DNA from: a bacterium
GTDB taxonomy: Bacteria; Patescibacteriota; Minisyncoccia; Phycocordibacterales; SBAW01
DNA: 9,822 nt
Assembly (NCBI GenBank): GCA_030647845.1
Contig: JAUSIO010000010.1
Coordinates: forward strand, 1 to 9,822
Reading direction: 5' to 3'
Each line of letters opens with the position of its first letter. The stretch's first letter is position 1. Shown here piece by piece: positions 1 to 5,292 of the stretch. A program made the translations under genes and the position numbers. Under the pieces are notes generated by a model. It was not told the DNA's origin. It was given only the letters and a program-made list of their open reading frames with translations, and searched no databases.

Positions 1-2003
1 GCAAGATTCTCTATCATATCGCCATAACGCCGCGAGTTTGCTTCGTCAAGCGCCGCGTCGGTCTCGTCTAAAATCAAGAACGGCGGCGGGTTGACTTGCG
101 ACATCGCAAAAATAAGCGCTATAGAGGTAAGCGCGCGTTCACCACCCGAGAGCATCTCGAGCCCTTTTACCCGTTTGTGCGGCAAGGAGACTGCAATTTC
201 GATTCCATTTTCTACTTCGATTTGTTCGTCTCCAAGGTCTGACCTTAACTCGTGGCTCCCAAGGTCAGACCGTACGGACGAAAGTGCCGCCGTGCCGCCA
301 CCAAACATCAATTTAAAAAAGGTTTCGAACTCGGTATTTATTTTTTCGATACCGCTCGCAAAACGCACCTCCAGTGTCTTGTGTAAATCGTCGATAAGCG
401 CGTTGAGGGCGCTCGCCGAGGAGGCTAGGTCGGCAAGTTCGCGCGCCAAAAATTGGTCGCGCTGTGTTGTCTCTTGGTGTTCTTTAAGTATTTCAGAGTG
501 GCCACCCGCACCGCTCTCTTCGAGCCGTATCTTTATCCGCTCGATTTTGCGGTGCCGTTGCGGCTGCTCACTCCTCGGCTCATCCGGTGCAGAAAATTTG
601 TATGATTCGTACGCAAGGACATCGCGGCCAAGGAGTGCCGCCGCCTCGCCCAACTCGACTTTAAACTCTTCGCGCTCGTGTTTGAGGAGCTCTTCCTTGG
701 CACGGAGGCCCACGAGAGCCGCCCCCAACTCGCTACGGCGTGCCATCGCCGCAAACAACTCCCGTTCGGCTTCGCGGTTTTGGTTCTTTTCGGTTTCTAT
801 TTCTTTACGCAACACCTCGACCGACCTCGCAGTGTAATGTTCTCTGGTTTGTAATGTGTCTAACTCTTTCTCGAGTGCCGACTTTTTGACAACCAGTGTT
901 GCCGTGTCGTGGCTGGCAGACGAGGTGGGCTTCCCTATTTTGTCCAAAAATTTTTTTGCCGCAACAACCACGTCTGTAATGGTTTTGAGGTACAGGAGCC
1001 CCTCGGCAAAGGCGCGCGCCTCTTGTCTAGGTATATGTTCTTCCTGTACTACACCCAAACGCTCGCTCAAAGCAAGTTCGCCCTCGACACGCCCGAGCTC
1101 GCGGGTCGCGCGCTCGCGGGTCGCGGCCGCCACCCGGCTTTCTTGCTCGAGCTGTATTAACTCTTGCGTTTTGCTGTCGCTGCGACCTGCCACACTAAGT
1201 TCTTCTCGCGCCTGGGCTATGGTTGCATCAATGGTGGCATGTTCGCGCTGCGGCGCATCGAGCTCCTTTCGAGCGAGAGTCTCGGCCGCACTAAGATAGA
1301 CACTTTCGCGCTTGAGATACTCGAGGTACAAGGATAGCAGGTCGGTACGCAGTGTTTGCGACTCTTCTATTTTTTTTACCTGTCCCTGTAAAAAACGGAT
1401 ATGCGGCGCTAGCTCGCGGCGCAAACTCTCGACCTCGCGCATATTTTCGGCAGTTTTCTCCAACTTGCGCACTGCCTCTTGGCGTTTGTATAAATACGCA
1501 GTGAGCCCGAGTGCATCCTCTAACATTTTGCGGCGGTCGCGCGCTGATGCCGAGAGAATTCGGTCCGCCTCGCCTTGCGAGATAATATGGTGCCCCGAGG
1601 AGCCGATATTTGCCTGCGCTAACAGTTCGGCAATATCGCGCAAGCGCACGACAGAACCGTTGAGCACATAGTCGTTGCCGCCGTCGCGATGTACCACGCG
1701 CTCGATAACAACCTCGTCAAAATCAAGCGCCAACGCTCGGTCGCTATTATCAAAAATCAGTTTGACCGCCGCGCGCCCTGCGCGCGGCGAGGCACTCGAG
1801 CCATTCCAAATCATATCCTCACCGCGGCGACCGCGCATGTTTTTCATCGACTGCTCGCCCAGCACAAAACGAAACGACTCGGCAATATTGCTTTTACCAG
1901 AGCCGTTCGGGCCCACAATCGCCGTCACCGTCGAGGCAAACTGCAAAGGCGTCTTTTTTGCAAACGACTTAAACCCGCTTAATTCTATACTCCTGAGCCG
2001 CAT
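1..2003 (-). CDS. smc: Chromosome segregation ATPase SMC, short form (3' end outside window)
   Basis: SMC proteins are ABC-type ATPases that organise and segregate chromosomes, usually with ScpA/ScpB. The frame is open for 667 codons from the ATG at 2001-2003 to the window edge; an in-frame TAG lies three codons upstream, so this is the first ATG. N-terminal head: MRLRSIELSGFKSFA, Walker A GPNGSGKS (31-38), Q-loop ISQGEADRIL (141-150). C-terminal head: FGGG (567-570), signature LSGGER (618-623), Walker B and D-loop FLILDETDAALDE (642-654). Standard SMCs have about 1150-1200 residues. Here Walker B is reached by residue 647, so the whole protein should be near 710-730. The middle (about 165-485) looks helical and coiled-coil-like, and I find no glycine-rich hinge. 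An in-frame palindrome lies at residues 578-590. RecN and Rad50 were considered, but the head motifs are SMC-like. The gene is probably co-transcribed with rnc, the usual neighbour of smc in many bacteria. Confidence 0.93.
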   Translation of the reverse strand, partial: MRLRSIELSGFKSFAKKTPLQFASTVTAIVGPNGSGKSNIAESFRFVLGEQSMKNMRGRRGEDMIWNGSSASPRAGRAAVKLIFDNSDRALALDFDEVVIERVVHRDGGNDYVLNGSVVRLRDIAELLAQANIGSSGHHIISQGEADRILSASARDRRKMLEDALGLTAYLYKRQEAVRKLEKTAENMREVESLRRELAPHIRFLQGQVKKIEESQTLRTDLLSLYLEYLKRESVYLSAAETLARKELDAPQREHATIDATIAQAREELSVAGRSDSKTQELIQLEQESRVAAATRERATRELGRVEGELALSERLGVVQEEHIPRQEARAFAEGLLYLKTITDVVVAAKKFLDKIGKPTSSASHDTATLVVKKSALEKELDTLQTREHYTARSVEVLRKEIETEKNQNREAERELFAAMARRSELGAALVGLRAKEELLKHEREEFKVELGEAAALLGRDVLAYESYKFSAPDEPRSEQPQRHRKIERIKIRLEESGAGGHSEILKEHQETTQRDQFLARELADLASSASALNALIDDLHKTLEVRFASGIEKINTEFETFFKLMFGGGTAALSSVRSDLGSHELRSDLGDEQIEVENGIEIAVSLPHKRVKGLEMLSGGERALTSIALIFAMSQVNPPPFLILDETDAALDEANSRRYGDMIENL
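236..271. repeat. Perfect inverted repeat inside smc
   Basis: The arms GGTCTGACCTT (236-246) and AAGGTCAGACC (261-271) are perfect 11-bp reverse complements around a 14-nt loop. Read in the smc frame they give two copies of the peptide RSDLG (RSDLGSHELRSDL, residues 578-590). This falls between the conserved FGGG and GIEI segments of the C-terminal head, where I recall SMCs having roughly 15 residues; here there are 29. That fits a short palindromic element inserted in frame. Confidence 0.75.
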
Positions 2004-2013
2004 TGCTTGCTAT

Positions 2014-2066
2014 TTTACCACCCCTTTTGCTCCAAGGCAGAGTGGGCGGTTTCTTGTTCGGTCTAT
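2014..2066 (-). pseudogene. Diverged copy of the rnc 3' end (dsRNA-binding domain tail)
   Basis: Positions 2014-2066 match 2381-2433, the 3' end of rnc, at 43 of 53 ungapped positions by hand count; the first 16 bases, covering the stop codon, are identical. Read on the minus strand the copy encodes TEQETAHSALEQKGW and a TAA stop, against AEQDAARAALDQKGW in intact RNase III. Most replacements are conservative (D/E, A/T, A/S, R/H), as expected of a sequence that was once coding. An in-frame TAG directly precedes the fragment, so it cannot be the end of a long protein. It ends 10 nt before the smc start codon, and its GGGGTGG is the only purine-rich candidate for an smc ribosome site. The rest of the gap, 2067-2148, shows no convincing gene. 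Confidence 0.7.
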
Positions 2067-2148
2067 GCTCTCTGTTTTAACTCTACCTCTTCTTTCAGTA
2101 AATCAAATTTGACGATGAAAATACTAAAAAATCCCTTTTGACCCACTG

Positions 2149-2343
2149 CTATAACGAAACTCCATATCCACCTATAAAAGTAATTATTTCGCGGGGCATA
2201 ACGGTGACAATAGGGTCGTCATATCCACATGCTTTTGCCATATCTATGGCTTCTTGCAGAGTTGCGCCGTGCCCGACGACTGTTTCTTCATCGTCCTTAA
2301 GCGCCACCCACTGACCCGCATATTTTTTTGTATGTCTGTCCAA
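2149..2343 (-). CDS. Small DUF5678-like protein; true start probably upstream in another frame
   Basis: The function is unknown. The 64-residue reading starts at TTG (2341-2343) and contains KKYAGQWVALKDDEETVVG, then a helix (TLQEAIDMAKACGY) and DPIVTVMP. This order (an aromatic-GxWVAL strand, a short acidic turn, an EAxxxAxxxGY helix, then DPI) matches what I remember of DUF5678, a short domain of unknown function in bacteria and archaea. An ATG at 2355-2357 opens another frame that reads MAAIDWTDIQK and then meets an A7 run (2323-2329). Shifting by -1 there joins it to KYAGQWVAL, giving an N-terminus closer to the family's IDW...KKY pattern. The TTG start may therefore be an artefact of a frameshift. 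The gene lies between rnc and smc, which are usually adjacent, and is probably an insertion there. Confidence is fair that it is a gene and lower for the family. Confidence 0.6.
   Translation of the reverse strand: MDRHTKKYAGQWVALKDDEETVVGHGATLQEAIDMAKACGYDDPIVTVMPREIITFIGGYGVSL
2322..2328 (-). other. A_AAA_AAT slippery heptamer at the apparent frameshift
   Basis: In the frame opened by the ATG at 2355-2357 the codons are CAA AAA AAT, so the bases form a canonical X_XXY_YYZ heptamer. A -1 shift continues as TAT GCG GGT CAG TGG, the DUF5678-like frame. Without a shift the ATG frame stops after 26 codons. A real mutation, a base-calling error in the A7 run, or transcriptional or ribosomal slippage would all look alike here. 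Confidence 0.45.
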
Positions 2344-2363
2344 TCTATCGCCGCCATTTCGTT

Positions 2364-2372
2364 AGTATAGCA
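2364..2372 (-). promoter_or_regulatory. Extended -10 promoter element for the DUF5678-like gene
   Basis: The minus strand reads TGC TATACT, a good TGn-TATAAT extended -10. It lies 9 nt beyond the rnc stop codon and is followed by six bases (AACGAA) and then the ATG at 2357. A start site 6-8 nt after the -10 would fall on or next to the A of that ATG, giving a leaderless message. I found no convincing -35, which extended -10 promoters often do not need. Confidence 0.45.
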
Positions 2373-2381
2373 TATCCGCTT

Positions 2382-3074
2382 TTACCACCCCTTTTGGTCG
2401 AGGGCGGCGCGGGCGGCGTCTTGTTCGGCCTCTTGTTTGCTTTTGCCTTCGCCCTGCGCAAAAAGTTTTTCTTTAACATACACACCAACCGTAAACTCAC
2501 GTGCGTGGTCGGGACCAGTTTCTTTAATCACCGAGTACGATGGTGTCGCACCCTCTACTTCCTGTACTTTTTCTTGCAGTGCCGACTTGGCATCTTGCCA
2601 TAGGCGCTTTTTGACAATCTCGTCTATCTTAGGAAACAAATATTTCGTAATAAACGTTCGCGCGGATTCGTATCCTTGGTCTAGGTAGATTGCGCCCACC
2701 ACCGCCTCGAACGCGTTTGCCAACAGTACGCCGCGCGCGCGGCCGTTGTCCTTTGCTTCGCCGCGGCTCAAGAGTAGGTAATCGTTCATTCCAAGAGCCG
2801 CCGCGGTGTCCGAGAGCGTATTGGTGTTGACCAAGGCAGCTCGGTAGGCAGTTAGGTCACCCTCTGTTTTTTCGGGATATTTTTCGTACAAAAAATGTGT
2901 CGAGATAAGTTCGAGTACGGCATCGCCCAAAAACTCGAGCCGCTCGTTGTGTCCCTGCGCCTCGCCTCGATGCTCATTGATATAGGAGCGGTGCGTAAAC
3001 GCCTGCCGCAAAAGAGCGGCATCGGCAAAAGAGACGCCGACTATGTCTTCGAACGTTTTTATATCTTTGTTCAT
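2382..3074 (-). CDS. rnc: Ribonuclease III
   Basis: This enzyme is a homodimeric, Mg-dependent endonuclease that cuts double-stranded RNA, mainly rRNA precursors and structured mRNAs. The protein has 230 residues, a usual length. The RNase III domain (about 8-155) carries HNERLEFLGD (42-51) with catalytic-region residues E44, E47 and D51, EGDLT with E71, and LANAFEAVVGAIYLDQG with E123. N120 sits where E. coli has the metal-site Asp114. The dsRNA-binding domain (about 160-228) runs from ALQEKVQE through TPSYSVIKETGPDHAREF to the C-terminal helix KQEAEQDAARAAL. The start is ATG at 3072-3074, with no Shine-Dalgarno site in the 42-nt gap to the upstream nusB-NUDIX gene. A diverged copy of its last codons lies before smc. 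Confidence 0.97.
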   Translation of the reverse strand: MNKDIKTFEDIVGVSFADAALLRQAFTHRSYINEHRGEAQGHNERLEFLGDAVLELISTHFLYEKYPEKTEGDLTAYRAALVNTNTLSDTAAALGMNDYLLLSRGEAKDNGRARGVLLANAFEAVVGAIYLDQGYESARTFITKYLFPKIDEIVKKRLWQDAKSALQEKVQEVEGATPSYSVIKETGPDHAREFTVGVYVKEKLFAQGEGKSKQEAEQDAARAALDQKGW

Positions 3075-3084
3075 AATGAAAACG

Positions 3085-3102
3085 ATAAATACAATAAATA
3101 CA
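3085..3102. repeat. Perfect 9-bp tandem duplication upstream of rnc
   Basis: ATAAATACA occurs twice head to tail (3085-3093 and 3094-3102) in the AT-rich gap between nusB-NUDIX and rnc. On the minus strand it reads TGTATTTAT twice. It may be simple slippage; there is no evidence of function. Confidence 0.8.
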
Positions 3103-3116
3103 ACTAGAACGACGTT

Positions 3117-4043
3117 TTATTTCTTGTCTATTGTTTGTTGTTTAGTTGTACTTGTTAATTTCTGCACTGCCTTAATAACAATCGGTAGCATATCCTCGTA
3201 AAAATTGAGTTCGAGCGCGTCTTGCAGGCGGAACCATCGTGCATCGTCGAGCCCGCCGGTTTGTTTGAGCACCACCTCGTCAAACGGGGACTCAGCAAGG
3301 AAATACGAAACGTGTTTGCGCTTTTTGCCTACATGCGGGTCGCTCGCGACATATTCGTTCTCACCGATTTTTTCTTTAATAACAATGTCGAGACCCATTT
3401 CCTCCTTAATCTCGCGAATGGTTGCTTGTTCAACGGTCTCGTTTTTTATTTTGTCGCCAATTTTACCCTTCGAGAGTGTCCAGTGCCCAAAGATGTCGTG
3501 CACCAGCGCAAGGTAGAGGTCGCCTTGGTGTCGCGCATAGACCACCGCACCGCCCAAAAGCTCCTGTGGCATCTGCTCGTAGGGCACCACTTTTCTTTTT
3601 TTGGAGGTTTCGTCTTTGCCCGGCTCGCCGAGCTCTTTGTACACCGCACCGAGGACTCCGTTGACAAAGCGGCCGCTATTTTCGCCACCGAAACTTTTTG
3701 CAAGTTCTATCGATTCGTTAATCGCAACTTTTGCCGGCACTTTGTCGCGGTCGGCAAACAAAAGTTCCCAGAGCCCGAGCCGCAAGACATTGCGGTCGAC
3801 CAGCGCAATGCGCTGGAGAGGCCACTCGGGCGCCGCTTTTTCTATCACCAGGTCGATATCGTTGCGGCGGGCGATAGTGCCTTGTAACAACTCCTCCATA
3901 AACGGCAAGTCGCCCGCGGCGGGAGCAAACTCCTCTACATTGCGCACCAAGGTCTCGCGTGCCACGGCACTCGGGTAACTCCGGAAATCCCACTCAAAGA
4001 GTGTTTGGAGTACTACTGACCTCGAGAGGTGTCGGTTTGCCAT
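3117..4043 (-). CDS. nusB: NusB-NUDIX fusion protein
   Basis: One uninterrupted 308-codon frame joins two domains. Residues 1-138 are NusB, the antitermination factor that binds boxA RNA with S10 (NusE) during rRNA transcription: RHLSRSVVLQTLFEWDF (4-20), then LVDRNVLRLGLWELLF (81-96), PAKVAINESIELAKSFG (103-119) and GRFVNGVLGAVYKE (124-137). A charged linker (about 139-160) leads to a NUDIX hydrolase domain (162-295). Its NUDIX box is complete: G196, E202, then REIKEEMGL (210-218), fitting GX5EX7REUXEEXGU. The flanks GHWTLSKGKIGD and DARWF resemble Ap4A/MutT-type pyrophosphatases, but the substrate cannot be read from sequence. The start is ATG at 4041-4043, with no Shine-Dalgarno site. It lies 51 nt after rpmF and 42 nt before rnc, most likely in the same transcript. 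Both domains look intact, so this is not a decayed fusion. Confidence 0.92.
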   Translation of the reverse strand: MANRHLSRSVVLQTLFEWDFRSYPSAVARETLVRNVEEFAPAAGDLPFMEELLQGTIARRNDIDLVIEKAAPEWPLQRIALVDRNVLRLGLWELLFADRDKVPAKVAINESIELAKSFGGENSGRFVNGVLGAVYKELGEPGKDETSKKRKVVPYEQMPQELLGGAVVYARHQGDLYLALVHDIFGHWTLSKGKIGDKIKNETVEQATIREIKEEMGLDIVIKEKIGENEYVASDPHVGKKRKHVSYFLAESPFDEVVLKQTGGLDDARWFRLQDALELNFYEDMLPIVIKAVQKLTSTTKQQTIDKK

Positions 4044-4094
4044 ATTTCAAAAAGAACATCAAACGCCCCGAGAGCACAAAAAGAAACGGAACAA

Positions 4095-4319
4095 TTACTT
4101 TTGCGCGGTATCTTTTTTCGCTTTCTTCGCCATCTTTGACTGCACACGCGCAGCCAGGTCGACAGCAACTCGCCCACGGTAGCGGCCGCAGCTCGGGCAC
4201 GCGCGATGCGACACGCGCATCGCACCACATTCGCACTTCGCGAATGTCTGTGCCACGAGCGCGTGGTGGGAACGGCGGTTTGCCGTGTGCGCCCGGGTGT
4301 GCCTCATGCGGACTACCAT
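4095..4319 (-). CDS. rpmF: 50S ribosomal protein bL32
   Basis: This small zinc-ribbon protein of the large ribosomal subunit has 74 residues, against 57 in E. coli. The core RHTRAHTANRRSHHAL (6-21) matches the basic bL32 N-terminus (compare KxRxRRxxH in E. coli), followed by KCECG...HRACPSCGRYRGR (28-50). The second cysteine pair is the normal CPSC (C41, C44). The first is C29-E-C31, with one residue between the cysteines instead of the common two, so metal binding may be altered or lost. The C-terminal tail is lysine-rich. The start is ATG at 4317-4319, without a Shine-Dalgarno site. A terminator just upstream on this strand means rpmF probably begins a new transcript, with nusB-NUDIX and rnc following. 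Confidence 0.9.
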   Translation of the reverse strand: MVVRMRHTRAHTANRRSHHALVAQTFAKCECGAMRVSHRACPSCGRYRGRVAVDLAARVQSKMAKKAKKDTAQK

Positions 4320-4335
4320 AGTAGGATACTACTAT
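4318..4335. promoter_or_regulatory. Palindrome and possible -10 element over the rpmF start
   Basis: ATAGTAG, GATA, CTACTAT form a perfect 7-bp inverted repeat with a 4-nt loop that includes two bases of the rpmF start codon. A possible -10 (minus-strand TATAGT, 4331-4336) lies 11 nt before the ATG; TAGTAT, 6 nt before it, is an alternative. No -35 is convincing. The repeat could be an operator or an RNA hairpin hiding the start codon. The pairing is seen; any role is inference. Confidence 0.35.
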
Positions 4336-4343
4336 ATGTGGAT

Positions 4344-4374
4344 AAAAAAGAAAAGCGCTAGTGTGCACTAGCGC
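4344..4374 (-). terminator. Rho-independent terminator, leftward
   Basis: GCGCTAGTGTGCACTAGCGC (4355-4374) is a perfect palindrome, giving an 8-bp stem and 4-nt loop. On the minus strand it is followed at once by TTTTCTTTTTT. On the plus strand no T-run follows, so it acts leftward. The TAG stop of the 68-codon ORF lies within the stem. It would end the rnhB transcript and separate it from rpmF. Confidence 0.85.
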
Positions 4375-4574
4375 AGAGAGCCAGGAAATACCTTGTCGGA
4401 GCACTTTTTGCTTATTGTCCTTAGTCTTGGCTTCTCATCTGGAGGAGCGTCATGTAGCGTCATACAAAGCACCAGCTTCCCCTCAAATCCTCCGTTTCGT
4501 TGGCATCCTATACAGGCACAACCCTGAGTTTCCGCCCCTTGTTCGTCTGTAAACTTTCTTAAACGAGCCGTCAC
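4368..4574 (-). CDS. Hypothetical 68-aa protein with several cysteines
   Basis: I do not recognise this protein. It starts at GTG (4572-4574), with GGGGG five bases upstream, a good Shine-Dalgarno match, and its stop codon is embedded in the terminator stem. Cysteines occur in GCACIGC (three, residues 18-24), LCM and KCS, a spacing that could bind a metal, but no known zinc-finger pattern is complete. There is no signal peptide or membrane helix. It uses AGA, GGA and CTA codons more freely than the neighbouring housekeeping genes. It lies 57 nt downstream of rnhB and ends exactly at the terminator, which suggests it is the last gene of that transcript. The alternative is that the region is only the 3' untranslated part of rnhB. 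Confidence 0.5.
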   Translation of the reverse strand: MTARLRKFTDEQGAETQGCACIGCQRNGGFEGKLVLCMTLHDAPPDEKPRLRTISKKCSDKVFPGSLR

Positions 4575-4578
4575 AACT

Positions 4579-4584
4579 TCCCCC
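4579..4584 (-). promoter_or_regulatory. Ribosome binding site of the 68-aa ORF
   Basis: The minus strand reads GGGGGA followed by AGTT and the GTG start. It decides in favour of the GTG. A short inverted repeat (ACTTC and GAAGT around CCCC on the plus strand, 4576-4589) would place most of the G-run in a loop. Confidence 0.5.
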
Positions 4585-4631
4585 GAAGTGGTTGCACAAA
4601 ATTAATGTACTACTCGAACCCTTGTGTATTA

Positions 4632-5231
4632 TTACCTACGTCTGGTATTTTTGCAAAAACTCTTACGGTGGATAACGCACAATCCGTGGCGGCGTAGCGC
4701 GGCATAGTGCTTTTTTGTGCCGTATCCTTTGTTGACTTCGAAACCGTATTCTGGATATTTTTTTGCGGCTGTACGCATCAGCGCGTCGCGGCAGACCTTT
4801 GCCGCAATCGAAGCGAGCGAAATAATCGGCTCCGTGGCGTCGCCATGGATAATCGTTTGTTGTTTATATTCTGGCGGCGCATGCAGAAGACCGTCAAGAA
4901 GTATTGTTATGGGCGCACCTAAGGCATTTCGAGGCGCAAGCGTCCGCACTCCTCTATATACCGCACGGCGCACGGCTTTTGTTATGCCAATATCGTCTAT
5001 AACCCGCGCCGAGGCAAACACTACGATATATCGTAGTGTTTTTTCGCGCTGTGCTTGCTGTAGTAGTTTGTATATTTCTTCGCGCTTTTTTGCGCTCAAC
5101 ACCTTCGAGTCGGCAACACCGGGGAATGCTTTTTTGATATTAAAAATTTTTGGTGCTATCACCACACCAACCCCGACCGGCCCCGCCAATGGCCCGCGCC
5201 CCGCCTCGTCGACACCAATCAGAAATTTCAT
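4632..5231 (-). CDS. rnhB: Ribonuclease HII
   Basis: RNase HII cuts RNA in RNA-DNA hybrids and starts removal of single ribonucleotides misincorporated in DNA. The protein has 199 residues, a typical length, and starts at ATG 5229-5231. The four acidic catalytic positions are visible: D8 and E9 in GVDEAGRGPLAGPV (6-19), D113 in ILLDG, and D131 in HGDATEPIISLASIAAKV. The conserved YGFEVNKGYGTKKH (162-175) is also present, so the enzyme should be active. A terminator lies between it and the unknown gene upstream on this strand, so it needs its own promoter; a candidate sits 6 nt before the ATG. It lies close to dnaE but on the other strand, so a shared role in genome maintenance does not mean co-transcription. 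Confidence 0.97.
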   Translation of the reverse strand: MKFLIGVDEAGRGPLAGPVGVGVVIAPKIFNIKKAFPGVADSKVLSAKKREEIYKLLQQAQREKTLRYIVVFASARVIDDIGITKAVRRAVYRGVRTLAPRNALGAPITILLDGLLHAPPEYKQQTIIHGDATEPIISLASIAAKVCRDALMRTAAKKYPEYGFEVNKGYGTKKHYAALRRHGLCVIHRKSFCKNTRRR

Positions 5232-5237
5232 TACTCA

Positions 5238-5246
5238 ATAGTATCA
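5238..5246 (-). promoter_or_regulatory. Possible extended -10 promoter of rnhB
   Basis: The minus strand reads TGA TACTAT, matching TGn and four of six bases of TATAAT, and is followed by TGAGTA and then the rnhB ATG. The 6-nt gap equals that at the DUF5678-like gene and would again give a leaderless or near-leaderless message. The overlapping hexamer GATACT is an alternative. A promoter is needed here because a terminator lies just upstream. Confidence 0.3.
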
Positions 5247-5274
5247 AAAGAAAAAGAGCTGCTTACACAGCTCT
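5246..5274 (-). terminator. Rho-independent terminator, leftward
   Basis: AGAGCTG (5255-5261) and CAGCTCT (5268-5274) form a perfect 7-bp stem with a 6-nt loop. On the minus strand the stem runs into TTTTTCTTTT. It lies about 20 nt after the stop of the 112-aa gene and would end that transcript before rnhB. Confidence 0.8.
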
Positions 5275-5292
5275 ATTCTGGGGTCATCCAGC

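Noticed and set aside
91..2112. Chain of plus-strand open frames at the left end
   Set aside because: They lie opposite smc, which has intact Walker A, signature and Walker B motifs on the minus strand. The plus-strand products are low-complexity Ser/Arg-rich readings of smc codons.
2067..2148. Short minus-strand frame (GTG start, reading ...DLLKEEVELKQRA) ending before the rnc-like tail
   Set aside because: It is only about 24 codons, without a ribosome site or conserved feature. Its KQRA may be part of the decayed rnc copy.
3222..3887. 221-codon plus-strand frame
   Set aside because: It is antisense to the nusB-NUDIX gene, whose domains are clear. It has no recognisable domain.
4320..4631. 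Structured RNA between rpmF and rnhB
   Set aside because: Apart from the terminator and a small inverted repeat I could not fold the stretch into tmRNA, RNase P, SRP or 6S-like features. The small ORF with a ribosome site explains it better.
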